Assembly (NCBI GenBank): GCA_002786385.1 | Contig: PGCN01000003.1 | Span: forward strand, 1 to 64,000 | Direction: 5' to 3' | From: Flavobacterium sp. FEMGT703F | GTDB taxonomy: Bacteria > Bacteroidota > Bacteroidia > Flavobacteriales > Flavobacteriaceae | Length of the DNA stretch: 64,000 bases | Shown: piece by piece, positions 35,388 to 44,319 of the stretch | Layout: each line of letters opens with the position of its first letter | Numbering within the stretch: position 1 is the stretch's first letter | Program-made: the position numbers and the translations under genes | Notes under the pieces: model-generated | Database searches by the model: none | Told to the model about the DNA's origin: nothing | Seen by the model: the letters and a program-made list of their open reading frames with translations, nothing else

Positions 35388-36644
35388 ATGCAAAGCGCTA
35401 CTCAAAAAAACAATAAATTTTGGCTCTGGATTATTTTTTTAGTGTATCCTTTGGGCGCTTTTATTTATGCTGTAAAAAATTACGCCAATAAACAGTTTAG
35501 AATATTTATTCTCTTGTTTTTTGTTTTTTATGGTTATACTTTTTTACCCATACCAAATTCGGATGGATCCAGGTATAAAGAAGATTTTGAAAAAACTATC
35601 AGTTATAATTTTTCGCAATACTTTAGTGATATAAAAAATATTTATAAAGGAGAATCGATTAATACAGATTATTACGCGCTTACGCTGAAGTTTGTGGTTC
35701 ACTCATTTACCAACAACCCTAAGATCTTCTTCATGATGGCTGCGTTGGTTTATTTTTTGGTTTATTTAAAATTAATTGAGACCATTTGGAACTTGATAGC
35801 TGAAAAGAACAGTCGCTATTTTGTAAGTTTTTTTATTGGATGTTGTGTAATATATAATATTTCAGCCGGCGTTAATGCTATTCGTTTTCCTCTTGCCTTC
35901 ATGGTTTTTGCTTACGGTGCTTTAAAGTTGGTACTTACCGAAAAGAGGAAATACTTATTAGTTGCCATTTTGTCTGGATTAATCCACTTTGCTTTATTTT
36001 TCTCGGTTGCTTTTTTGTTAATAATTTACTTGTTCAAATTTAAGCTTAATCGTTGGTTATTGTATTCCATGTTGCTTTTAGCGGTTGTCTTAGGGTCCCT
36101 TTTCCCAACATTTATACAACAAAATCTAGATTTTTTTGGAAAAGCTTCAGAATCAAAGTTTATTGATTATACACAAGAGGGTTTTGTGGAATCAAGAAAA
36201 GATCACCTACAAGTATGGAATTGGTATGTTTATTTTAACTTTTATTCTACTTATATTTTTACATTACTATCTTTCTTTCTAACTCGTGTGAAATCTTTTA
36301 AAATTAGTTTTGACTCTAATTCAGAAAAGTTATTTGTTTTCACTGCTGCAATGTTATTTCAATCCCAATTGTCAGCTAGTGTAGTTGATGATATTAGTAA
36401 CAGATATAACTTATTATTTGTTTTTTTTGCATTGGTTTATTTATTGTATTTATCTGTAAATAACTATAACAATAAATTTCTACGTTTTCTTAACTATATA
36501 TATATCCCAATTATTTTATTAAATGTTTTGATAAGGCTGCGAGGTGATTTATATACAGTTAATGCAGTAGTAGTTTTTGGTAATTTTATAGTTGCATTAT
36601 TTACAGATATAAATATTTCTATACAAGATTTTTTATTAAAATAA
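35388..36644 (+). CDS. EpsG/Wzy-like polysaccharide polymerase
   Basis: A 418-aa membrane protein with about ten hydrophobic segments. The N-terminal part (FWLWIIFLVYPLGAFIYAVKN, then YTFLPIPNSDGSRYKEDF) and the central NAIRFPLAFMVFAYG resemble EpsG-family proteins. These are the usual candidates for the repeat-unit polymerase. It sits next to the flippase and lacks soluble domains. Sequence conservation in this class is low, so the assignment rests on topology and context. Confidence 0.65.
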   Translation: MQSATQKNNKFWLWIIFLVYPLGAFIYAVKNYANKQFRIFILLFFVFYGYTFLPIPNSDGSRYKEDFEKTISYNFSQYFSDIKNIYKGESINTDYYALTLKFVVHSFTNNPKIFFMMAALVYFLVYLKLIETIWNLIAEKNSRYFVSFFIGCCVIYNISAGVNAIRFPLAFMVFAYGALKLVLTEKRKYLLVAILSGLIHFALFFSVAFLLIIYLFKFKLNRWLLYSMLLLAVVLGSLFPTFIQQNLDFFGKASESKFIDYTQEGFVESRKDHLQVWNWYVYFNFYSTYIFTLLSFFLTRVKSFKISFDSNSEKLFVFTAAMLFQSQLSASVVDDISNRYNLLFVFFALVYLLYLSVNNYNNKFLRFLNYIYIPIILLNVLIRLRGDLYTVNAVVVFGNFIVALFTDINISIQDFLLK

Positions 36645-36653
36645 CATGCTAAT

Positions 36654-37784
36654 ATGAATTTAAAGACTTTCTTAGCAAAAAATTATGTGAACTTCAGGGG
36701 TTGGAGTACCAATAGGAAGATTGTTGTAATCGAATCCGATGATTGGGGTTCAATTCGTATGCCCTCTAAAAATGTTTATAACGATTTACTAGCTCAAGGT
36801 ATACCAGTTGACAAAAGTTACTTTACCAAATATGATAGTTTAGAAAGTCAGGAAGATTTGGAGCAATTGTTCACCGTGCTGCAATCTTTTAAAGATAGAA
36901 ATGGTAGAAATCCCTCTGTTACTGCAAATGCCCTAGTAGCTAACCCTGATTTTGAAGCCATTAAAGCCAATAATTTTTCGAGTTATTGTTTTGAAAAAAT
37001 AGAACAGACTTATTTGCGGTATTACGGTAACACCAAAGTTTTTGACACTTGGAAAGTGGGCATAAAAAACAGATTGCTTTATCCGCAATTTCACGGAAGA
37101 GAGCATATCGGAGTTTGGGAGTGGATGAATGCTATCCGATCAGGTGAGATTCAAGAACAATTAGGTTTTGAATACCAAGCTATTTTGGGATTAGGTAACA
37201 GAAAATCAGCCACCAGACAAAAAGATTATACTGCAGCTTTCGACTATGTAACAGATGAAGAAAAGTATAGTTTATTACCAATAATTGAAGAAGGTTTGCA
37301 GTTGTTTGAAAAAACTTTTGGTTTTCCCTCTAAATCATTCATTGCACCCAGTGCAATAAGAGGGGATTATTTAGACGAACATTTATTTAAAAACGGAGTC
37401 ATGTACCATCAATTAGGTGGTCAATGGGTTCCAAATGGTAAAGGCGGAATCGTATATAAAGACCGGTTTTGGGGAGATAGAAATCAATATGGTCAAATCT
37501 ATTGGAGAAGAAACGTGATGTTTGAACCGAGTCGAGACCATCATTTTGATTGGGTTAAAAGTGCTATGAATGAAATGGAAATAGCTTTTCGATGGGGCAA
37601 ACCGGCTGTGATTAACTCTCATCGTGTTAATTTTATTGGTACCTTGTCTGAAGAGAATAGGGCTAATAGTCTAAGATTGTTATCGGAACTTTTAACGGCC
37701 ATGTTAAAAAAATGGCCAGATATAGAGTTTATATGTAGTGATGAATTGGGTGATTATATGCTTTCAACACTTAAATCAAAATAA
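36654..37784 (+). CDS. NodB-like polysaccharide deacetylase family protein, copy 1
   Basis: A 376-aa protein related to its downstream neighbour. Divergent forms of the NodB metal-site motifs can be placed: VVIESDDWGS (compare TFDDG), FHGREH (H-x3-H) and VINSHRVNF. No signal peptide is visible, so it may work in the cytoplasm on lipid-linked or nucleotide-linked sugar. Deacetylation of an N-acetyl sugar is inferred only. Confidence 0.6.
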   Translation: MNLKTFLAKNYVNFRGWSTNRKIVVIESDDWGSIRMPSKNVYNDLLAQGIPVDKSYFTKYDSLESQEDLEQLFTVLQSFKDRNGRNPSVTANALVANPDFEAIKANNFSSYCFEKIEQTYLRYYGNTKVFDTWKVGIKNRLLYPQFHGREHIGVWEWMNAIRSGEIQEQLGFEYQAILGLGNRKSATRQKDYTAAFDYVTDEEKYSLLPIIEEGLQLFEKTFGFPSKSFIAPSAIRGDYLDEHLFKNGVMYHQLGGQWVPNGKGGIVYKDRFWGDRNQYGQIYWRRNVMFEPSRDHHFDWVKSAMNEMEIAFRWGKPAVINSHRVNFIGTLSEENRANSLRLLSELLTAMLKKWPDIEFICSDELGDYMLSTLKSK

Positions 37785-37787
37785 GCA

Positions 37788-38894
37788 ATGCTCGAACGGA
37801 TCAAAAAAAATATCATTAATATTCCCGGTAAGCGGTTTGATCGTAAGCTTTTGGTTTTGGAGTCGGATGATTGGGGAAGTATCCGCATTCCAGATGCTGA
37901 AAGTGCACGAAAAATGATTAATTTAGGTTTATTATCTAATAACGATCCTTTTTCCAAGTTTGATACTTTGGAAACGGCGGCCGATTTAGAAGCATTATTT
38001 TCAGTCTTAAGTCAATTCAAAGATACTCATGGAAATTCTCCAATTATAACTGGAAATATGGTTGTAGGGAACCCAGATTTTATTAAAATAAAAGCAAATA
38101 GTTATTCTGAGTATCATTTTGAGGAGTTTAGTCAAACCTATAAAAAACAAGAAAGAGGTGCTGATACTTTTTCTGTATTACAAAAAGGTATTGAAGCCAG
38201 ATTTTTTTTTCCACAGTACCATGCCCGCGAGCACTTGAATGTCAACACTTGGATGCATTTATTACAAAGTGGAGAACAAGATTTTCATAAAGCTTTTGAT
38301 TTAGAATGTTTTGCCATTGATTATAAGTCAAATAGCAATAGGAGAAATAACTTGATGGCCACTTATGATTATAATTCTGCTGACGATTTGGTTTTTATCA
38401 GACAAAGTATTAATGAAGGACTTGCAGTTTTTGAGAAGCATTTTCAATTCAAATCCGTGACGACCATTGCTCCTTGTTATGTTTGGGATTCAGCTGTAGA
38501 AGATACTTTTTTGGAAAATGGGCTTAATGTTTTTCAAGGCTCAAGGTTCCAAAATGTTCCCAATTCTAATTCCTCTGATTTTATAAAAATATTTCATTAT
38601 AACGGAGAAAAAGTTAATGACAAAATATATTTGTCTCGTAACGGCTTGTTTGAACCTTCCCTAAATCAAAATATCGATTGGGTAGATAAGGCGATGGAAA
38701 GTATTGCCACAGCATTTGCTTGGAAAAAACCGGCTGTAATCGGAACGCATAGACTAAATTATGTAAGTTCATTAGTTCCTGATAACCGTGATCGAAATCT
38801 GATGTCTTTAAAACAATTGTTAACTAAAGTCCTTCAAAAATGGCCTGATATTGAGTTTGCTCACTCGGCTGATTTGGCTAATTTGTACAAATAA
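37788..38894 (+). CDS. NodB-like polysaccharide deacetylase family protein, copy 2
   Basis: A 368-aa paralogue of the preceding gene, 3 bp downstream. It shares LVLESDDWGSIRIP, the QYHAREHLNVNTW block and VIGTHRLNYVS. The middle part (about 150-260) has diverged, so the two probably act on different residues or form a heteromer. A run of nine T at 38212-38220 lies inside the gene (Arg-Phe-Phe-Phe codons) and could promote slippage. Confidence 0.6.
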   Translation: MLERIKKNIINIPGKRFDRKLLVLESDDWGSIRIPDAESARKMINLGLLSNNDPFSKFDTLETAADLEALFSVLSQFKDTHGNSPIITGNMVVGNPDFIKIKANSYSEYHFEEFSQTYKKQERGADTFSVLQKGIEARFFFPQYHAREHLNVNTWMHLLQSGEQDFHKAFDLECFAIDYKSNSNRRNNLMATYDYNSADDLVFIRQSINEGLAVFEKHFQFKSVTTIAPCYVWDSAVEDTFLENGLNVFQGSRFQNVPNSNSSDFIKIFHYNGEKVNDKIYLSRNGLFEPSLNQNIDWVDKAMESIATAFAWKKPAVIGTHRLNYVSSLVPDNRDRNLMSLKQLLTKVLQKWPDIEFAHSADLANLYK

Positions 38895-38904
38895 ATTTAT
38901 TAAT

Positions 38905-39450
38905 ATGATACGTAAGTTATCCTTGATTATTTATTATCTTATTTTAAAAAGATTACCTAATTCTACTTTTCCTTTGTTTGGTCCAATGTCCGAAAAATTA
39001 AGATATAGCTGTTGTAAATATATATTTAAACAATGTGGAAAAAATGTAAATATAGGTCAAAACGCTAGATTTGGGACTGGTAAAAACATTATAATCGGCT
39101 ATAATTCAGGGATTGGTATTAATGCTAAAGTCCCTGATAATATTATTATAGGTGAACATGTAATGATGGGTGAGAATGTAACAGTCTTTGGTTCCAATCA
39201 TGCTTTTGATAGGATTGATATTCCTATGACTAAACAAGGTTTTAAGACATACCCTCCAGTGGTCATTGAGGATGATGTATGGATAGGAAATAATACAATA
39301 ATTTTGCCCGGACGAACTTTGAAAAAAGGAAGTATAGTTGCCGCTGGAACTGTTTTAACAAAAGATTTTCCAGAGTATAGCATTATAGGTGGTAATCCAT
39401 CCAGATTACTAAAATCAAGACTTGATTTCACTTTACAAAAAGATGAATAA
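38905..39450 (+). CDS. Hexapeptide-repeat O-acetyltransferase
   Basis: A 181-aa left-handed beta-helix acyltransferase. Hexapeptide-like turns (IGQNARFG, IGYNSGIG) are followed by FGSNHAFDR with the likely catalytic His and by VWIGNNTIILPG...IIGGNPSRLLKSR. The ATG at 38905 is chosen over an upstream start at 38851, because the latter would overlap the deacetylase by 44 bp and lacks family similarity. It probably O-acetylates a sugar of the polymer. It overlaps the next gene by 8 bp. Confidence 0.8.
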   Translation: MIRKLSLIIYYLILKRLPNSTFPLFGPMSEKLRYSCCKYIFKQCGKNVNIGQNARFGTGKNIIIGYNSGIGINAKVPDNIIIGEHVMMGENVTVFGSNHAFDRIDIPMTKQGFKTYPPVVIEDDVWIGNNTIILPGRTLKKGSIVAAGTVLTKDFPEYSIIGGNPSRLLKSRLDFTLQKDE

Positions 39451-40519
39451 AAAAATCTGCATCATTTCTCCTTCTCTTAAAATGGGAGGTATTGAAAGGG
39501 CTTTAACAGTCTTGGCTAATTATTTTGCCCAAGAAGGACACGAGGTTAGCTTTATTTCTGCTCAAGGTGGTGAACAATTTTATCATTTAGATCCAGCCAT
39601 TTGTTTTTTTGAACCCACTTTCAAAAGAAGTGCAGGTCTTGTCGGTAAAATCAGGTTTTATTTTTCCATGGTTCTTTTTATACGAAAGACTGTTAAGCAA
39701 CAAAATCCCGATGCGGTGTTGTCTTTTGGTGATGCTTTTAATCCGTTGGTTTTATTGGCTTTGTTGTGTGCTAAATTCCCGGTTTATATTTCGGATCGCA
39801 CCAGTCCTGATTTTCCTTTTAATCCTATAATTAGGTTAGGTAAAAAATGGTTGTACCCTAAATCTGCCGGATTTATTGCCCAAACCCAAAGAGCGGCAAC
39901 CTACAAGCATAATCAGTTTGGTCATCACCTTCGTATTAAAATTATTCCCAATGCCATTAAAGAAACCATAAATTATGATTTGCCTAAAGCAGCACAAATT
40001 TTATGTGTTGGCAGGCTGTCTGTTGAAAAAGGCCAAGACCGATTGGTTAAAGCCTTTTCCAAAATAGCTGCGGAAACTCATTGGAAACTGGTATTAGCAG
40101 GTGACGGACCGATGCGCCAATCACTTGAGACCTTGGCGGAAGCATTGAAAGTCAAAGATCGTATAGTTTTTTTAGGAAAAGTGGAAAACGTAGACCAATT
40201 AATGAATGAATCCGCTATTTTTGTCTTGCCATCGCGTTTGGAAGGTTTTCCCAATGCTTTGTGTGAAGCCATGTCATTAGGTTTGCCATGCATTTGTTTT
40301 GATTGTATTCCGGTTGAGGCATTGTTGACCTCGGGTAAAGACGGATTAGTAGTTCCTGAAAATGATATCGATGCTTTGGCAGTAGCCATGAAAGAACTAA
40401 TCAATAACCCCTCATTGCGCAACGAATTAGGTAATAATGCCCAAAAGATAAAAGATAAATTAGCTGTTGCTACTATAGGAGAGCAAGTCTTTGATTTTAT
40501 GTTTGAGTCTAAAAAATAA
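39443..40519 (+). CDS. GT4 glycosyltransferase (PglH/J-like)
   Basis: About 358 aa with a GT-B fold. The N-terminal MGGIERALTVLANYFAQEGH and C-terminal VLPSRLEGFPNALCEAMSLGLP with the E-x7-E signature are typical of GT4. The segment SDRTSPDF recalls PglH/PglJ N-acetylgalactosaminyltransferases. ATG 39443 is preferred to the upstream TTG at 39422. Its donor and acceptor are unknown. Confidence 0.85.
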   Translation: MNKKICIISPSLKMGGIERALTVLANYFAQEGHEVSFISAQGGEQFYHLDPAICFFEPTFKRSAGLVGKIRFYFSMVLFIRKTVKQQNPDAVLSFGDAFNPLVLLALLCAKFPVYISDRTSPDFPFNPIIRLGKKWLYPKSAGFIAQTQRAATYKHNQFGHHLRIKIIPNAIKETINYDLPKAAQILCVGRLSVEKGQDRLVKAFSKIAAETHWKLVLAGDGPMRQSLETLAEALKVKDRIVFLGKVENVDQLMNESAIFVLPSRLEGFPNALCEAMSLGLPCICFDCIPVEALLTSGKDGLVVPENDIDALAVAMKELINNPSLRNELGNNAQKIKDKLAVATIGEQVFDFMFESKK

Positions 40520-40522
40520 CCT

Positions 40523-41452
40523 ATGAAGTTCCTGTACCAATTGTATTTTGCTCTGCCACAATTCAAAAGCCTTAGTTTTTTAGGTAAAGTATTTACTAAA
40601 ATTAATGCGATGCTTTTGAAGCGAATACTTGACCATTATATGCCAGCCTATTATTTGAGAACAGCCTCGGCTGCAGGCCTCGGAATTACGACAGAGAAAA
40701 GAGTTGTTCCTCTAATTGTATCAGTAACTTCTTTTCCGGCTAGAATAGAGGACGTGTGGATTAGCTTAGAAAGTTTGTTACGCCAAACCGTTGAACCGGA
40801 TGCTATTATTTTGTGGTTAGCCAAAGAGCAATTTCCTGATGGGAATTTACCCATAAAGCTATTGAATCTTCAGGAAAGAGGTTTAACGATTCGATATTGT
40901 GACGACTTGCGTTCGCATAAAAAATACTTTTATGCTATGCAGGAATTTCCGGAAGCGTGCATCATTACTTTTGACGATGATTTGTATTATGATGAGAATG
41001 TTATTGAACGTTTATTGACACTTTACGAACAATATCCGGATTGTATTTGCACTAATAGGGCTCATCAAATTAAAATAGAAAACGGAAAAGTCCTCCCATA
41101 TCGTCAATGGTATCACAACGCTAAAAATATATTGACACCAACAAAATCTTTATTGCCTACTGGTGGTGCCGGTACTTTGTATCCGCCAAATTCTCTCCCT
41201 GCAACTGCTTTTGACGCTGAATTAATACGTTCGTTATGTTTTCATGCAGATGATGTTTGGTTAAAATTAATGGCTACTCTCAATGACAAAAAAACGGTTA
41301 CTCATACTTATTATAATAAGGATTTTTTGACTGTAAGTCGAACTCAAAATGAGAAATTAGTTTCTCAAAATGTCTTTGACGGCGGTAATGATACTCAGTT
41401 CCAGAATGTCTGTAATCACTTTTCTATTACATCATCTCATTTTATAGACTAA
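40523..41452 (+). CDS. Glycosyltransferase, GT2-like with DDD motif
   Basis: A 309-aa protein with IVSVTSFPARIEDVWISLESLLRQ near residue 65 and the metal-binding ITFDDDLYYDENV near residue 150. The C-terminal half has HADDVWLKLMA, reminiscent of GT-A fold transferases. No membrane segment is seen. Its stop overlaps the next start by 1 bp. It probably adds one sugar of the repeat unit. Confidence 0.7.
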   Translation: MKFLYQLYFALPQFKSLSFLGKVFTKINAMLLKRILDHYMPAYYLRTASAAGLGITTEKRVVPLIVSVTSFPARIEDVWISLESLLRQTVEPDAIILWLAKEQFPDGNLPIKLLNLQERGLTIRYCDDLRSHKKYFYAMQEFPEACIITFDDDLYYDENVIERLLTLYEQYPDCICTNRAHQIKIENGKVLPYRQWYHNAKNILTPTKSLLPTGGAGTLYPPNSLPATAFDAELIRSLCFHADDVWLKLMATLNDKKTVTHTYYNKDFLTVSRTQNEKLVSQNVFDGGNDTQFQNVCNHFSITSSHFID

Positions 41453-42588
41453 TGAAAAAACTAATAGTTGGCATAACAGCACCGGGGAGCGTGATTCTAA
41501 TTGCAGGACAATTGCGTTACTTTAAAGATTTGGGCTACCAAACCTATTTGATGGCACCCAATCATGAACGCGTAATTGAATATTGTCGGAACGAAGGTTG
41601 TATTCATTTGCCGGTAGATTTAGAACGTGAAATTTCACTGCTAAAAGACCTAAAGGCATTGTATCAGGTGATCAGACACTTGCGAAAAGTGAAACCCGAT
41701 GTGGTGAATTTCGGCACGCCCAAAGTGAGTCTTTTGGGAATGATAGCGGCTAAGTTGCTTGGCGTAAAAAACAGGATTTACACCTGTAGGGGTTTCCGAT
41801 TTGAACACGAAACCGGGATGAAGAAAACCATTTTAGTGGGTATGGAAAAAATCACTGCCCGTTTTGCCCACAAAATCATTTGTATCAGTAATTCGGTCAG
41901 GGATTTGGGACTGGACAACGGTATTTTTTCGGCGTCACAATCTTTGGTGATTCACAAAGGCAGCAGTAACGGAATAGATCTTAAGCGATTTAATCCCAAT
42001 CAAATAAATGCGGCCGATAGTGCCGATTTGAAAAAGCAACTCGGCTATAATGAGACCCATTTTGTTTTTGGTTTTGTTGGGAGGTTAATCGATCGCAAAG
42101 GCATTAAGGAACTTTATGAGGCCTTTGCCAATTTGTATCGGGAGAATGACAAGCTCAAATTATTGATTGTTGGCCCTGTAGAGGAAAGTCAGATCAGCGA
42201 TTTAAGCTTGATTAACAACATGCAACAGCATCCCGGAATTTTGTTGGTTGGGTCTCAAAGCAATGTGCCATTGTACCTTTCGGTTATGGATGTGTTTTGT
42301 TTACCCGCTTGGTGGGAAGGATTCGGTAATGTTTCTGTTCAAGCTGCGGCCATGGGGTTACCGGTGATTGCAACCGATGTTACCGGTAGTAAAGATGCTG
42401 TTTCAAAAGACTTTAATGGTTTGTTGATTTCCCCTAAATCGGTTTCAGCACTTCAACACGCTATGCAATTACTCTATGAGAATGAACAAAAGCGACAGGA
42501 GTTAGGGCGCAATGGCGTTATATGGGCTACAAATTTTGACAGTAAAATGATATGGGAATCTATGCATCAATTGTATCAAAAACAATAA
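41452..42588 (+). CDS. GT4 glycosyltransferase (PglA-like)
   Basis: A 378-aa GT-B enzyme. The motifs YTCRGFRFEHETG, FGFVGRLIDRKGIKEL and LPAWWEGFGNVSVQAAAMGLP are diagnostic of GT4. This subgroup includes PglA and related enzymes that add the second sugar to a lipid-linked N-acetylated sugar. It is the last gene before a promoter-like site, so it may end a transcript. Confidence 0.85.
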   Translation: MKKLIVGITAPGSVILIAGQLRYFKDLGYQTYLMAPNHERVIEYCRNEGCIHLPVDLEREISLLKDLKALYQVIRHLRKVKPDVVNFGTPKVSLLGMIAAKLLGVKNRIYTCRGFRFEHETGMKKTILVGMEKITARFAHKIICISNSVRDLGLDNGIFSASQSLVIHKGSSNGIDLKRFNPNQINAADSADLKKQLGYNETHFVFGFVGRLIDRKGIKELYEAFANLYRENDKLKLLIVGPVEESQISDLSLINNMQQHPGILLVGSQSNVPLYLSVMDVFCLPAWWEGFGNVSVQAAAMGLPVIATDVTGSKDAVSKDFNGLLISPKSVSALQHAMQLLYENEQKRQELGRNGVIWATNFDSKMIWESMHQLYQKQ

Positions 42589-42607
42589 ATTAATTCTGTT
42601 TGGTTAT

Positions 42608-42637
42608 TTGGTAGGTTGAATAGATAGCCTATCTTTG
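42608..42637 (+). promoter_or_regulatory. Bacteroidota-type promoter before ACP 1
   Basis: TTG at 42608-42610, a 19-bp spacer and TATCTTTG at 42630-42637 match the Bacteroidota consensus (TTG-N17-23-TAnnTTTG). Transcription would start near 42644, giving a leader of about 36 nt to the ACP gene at 42680. Confidence 0.7.
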
Positions 42638-42679
42638 GTCTGGAACATGATATTTATTAAATTTTAAGTGAAAACATAT

Positions 42680-42907
42680 ATGGAAAAAGAACTTTTTGAA
42701 CAACTTGAAGATATTTTAGAATTGGCCCCGGGAACGGTGACGCTTACAGCTGCGTTCCGAGATTATGAAAACTGGGATTCGATGGCGAACCTCTCGGTAA
42801 TAGCCATGTTAGATGATTCTTTTGGGGTTCACATAGCCTCTCAAGATTTTAAAAACCTAATAACAGTGGGTGATTTGGTGGCAGAGATTGCTAAAAGAAC
42901 TGCCTAG
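42680..42907 (+). CDS. Acyl carrier protein 1
   Basis: A 75-aa acyl carrier protein. The phosphopantetheine attachment site is Ser34 in ENWDSMANL. ATG 42680 is chosen over the upstream GTG at 42668; the ATG product aligns better with the ACP fold. It heads a probable transcript that includes a reductase, an acyltransferase and two KAS III-like genes. It is expected to carry a growing or finished acyl chain for sugar decoration, not for membrane lipids. Confidence 0.85.
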   Translation: MEKELFEQLEDILELAPGTVTLTAAFRDYENWDSMANLSVIAMLDDSFGVHIASQDFKNLITVGDLVAEIAKRTA

Positions 42908-42937
42908 ACACTCTCGTAATTTAACCAACCTACTACC

Positions 42938-43681
42938 ATGGATCCGCTATTTGGACTGGAACACAAAAATATATTAGTTACCGGTGCCTCCTCCGGTATT
43001 GGTCGTGCTGTAGCGGAAATGCTTGCCAATCAGGGCGCCACTGTAATGATTACCGCCAGAAATGAAGAACGATTGGAAGCGGTTTTGCAGTCATTGCCAA
43101 ACGATGGGCACCATTTTTTTTGCGCCGATTTAACAATGGATGAGGAAGTTAAGAAATTGGCTGCCGAAATGCCGCTTCTTGATGGTATTGTTCTCAATGC
43201 CGGTATGGTTAAAACGGTTCCGGTTCAGTTTGTTAAAAGGGAGGATTTAGATTACATGTTCAATTTGATGTTGCACAGTTCTATCTTATTGGTCCAACAA
43301 CTGTTGAAAAATAAAAAACTAAAACCCGGTGCTTCTGTTTGTTTTATTTCCTCAGTAGCTTCTCAAAAAATTACCATAGGAAATGCCATTTACAGTGCCG
43401 CCAAAGGCGCATTGAATTCTTTTACCAAGTCTTTGGCGTTAGAATTGGCCCCGAAACAAATCAGGGTCAATGCCATTTTACCCGGGATGGTGCAAACTGC
43501 AATTTTGGATTCCGGCGCAGTGTCGGATGAGCAATTGCAAATTCATTTAAAAAATTATCCTTTAGGCCGATTTGGTCAACCGCAAGATATAGCCGGTTTA
43601 ACTGTTTATTTGATGGCCGATGTTTCACAATGGATGACCGGAAGTCTGATTGTTTTGGACGGCGGCTATACACTAAAATAA
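42938..43681 (+). CDS. FabG-like SDR (3-ketoacyl reductase candidate) 1
   Basis: A 247-aa SDR with TGASSGIG, LNAGM and the catalytic Ser plus YSAAK. The tail (GSLIVLDGGYTLK) is typical of FabG-type reductases. It follows an ACP by 30 bp and precedes a PglD-like acyltransferase by 3 bp, so reduction of a 3-ketoacyl-ACP to a 3-hydroxyacyl-ACP is likely. A role as sugar reductase cannot be excluded. Confidence 0.8.
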   Translation: MDPLFGLEHKNILVTGASSGIGRAVAEMLANQGATVMITARNEERLEAVLQSLPNDGHHFFCADLTMDEEVKKLAAEMPLLDGIVLNAGMVKTVPVQFVKREDLDYMFNLMLHSSILLVQQLLKNKKLKPGASVCFISSVASQKITIGNAIYSAAKGALNSFTKSLALELAPKQIRVNAILPGMVQTAILDSGAVSDEQLQIHLKNYPLGRFGQPQDIAGLTVYLMADVSQWMTGSLIVLDGGYTLK

Positions 43682-43684
43682 TTT

Positions 43685-44317
43685 ATGAAAAACTTAGTAA
43701 TTATCGGAGCAAGTGGTTTTGCCAGAGAAATGTATGATTTGGCCATGACTTGTTATGGTTCGGAACCTGATTTCAGGATCAAAGGTTTTTTGAGCGATAA
43801 TCCTTCAACGATTGAATCCATGGGATATCCGCCGGTATTGAATACTGTAACCGACTATGTGCCTGAAGATAATGATGTTTTCTTTTGTGCTATAGGTAAT
43901 TTGTACCATCGCAGAAAAACTGTGGAGCTTATTTTGTCTAAAGGGGGGCAGTTTATAAATCTAATTCATCCAACCGCCATTATTTCACCTAGTGTGAAAT
44001 TAGGAATTGGTGTAGGGATAAAAGCTTACTGTGTACTAGCCAGTGATGTAACCGTAGAAGATTTTACTTTTTTACAAAGTTCCGTTATTATGGGGCATGA
44101 TGTACATGTTGGGCGGTTTTGTCAAGTAAATTCTTTTGCTTTTTTTGCGGGTTATGTTCGTGTCCACGACATGGTATCGGTTAATGCCGGTGTCCGAATC
44201 ATACAAAATGTAGTGGTGGAAGAAGAGTCTGTAGTGGGCATTGGCAGCGTTGTTTTGAATCGCGTTAAAAAAAATACCACAGTCTTTGGAAATCCAGCTA
44301 AACGAATAATATTATAA
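43685..44317 (+). CDS. PglD/NeuD-like sugar N-acyltransferase
   Basis: A 210-aa protein with a Rossmann-like N-terminus (VIIGASGFAREMYDLA) and a left-handed beta-helix C-terminus. SVIMGHDVHVGRFCQVN contains the His equivalent to the PglD catalytic base. PglD acetylates the 4-amino group of UDP-Qui2NAc4N. Because this gene sits between an ACP/reductase pair and two KAS III-like genes, it may take its acyl group from the ACP. The amino-sugar acceptor would come from the PglE/PglF-like enzymes at 50-53 kb. Confidence 0.8.
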   Translation: MKNLVIIGASGFAREMYDLAMTCYGSEPDFRIKGFLSDNPSTIESMGYPPVLNTVTDYVPEDNDVFFCAIGNLYHRRKTVELILSKGGQFINLIHPTAIISPSVKLGIGVGIKAYCVLASDVTVEDFTFLQSSVIMGHDVHVGRFCQVNSFAFFAGYVRVHDMVSVNAGVRIIQNVVVEEESVVGIGSVVLNRVKKNTTVFGNPAKRIIL

Positions 44318-44319
44318 CG

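Noticed and set aside
40078..40566. 162-codon minus-strand frame across the end of a GT4 gene
   Set aside because: The + strand carries a clear GT4 signature here, and the antisense product shows no domain.
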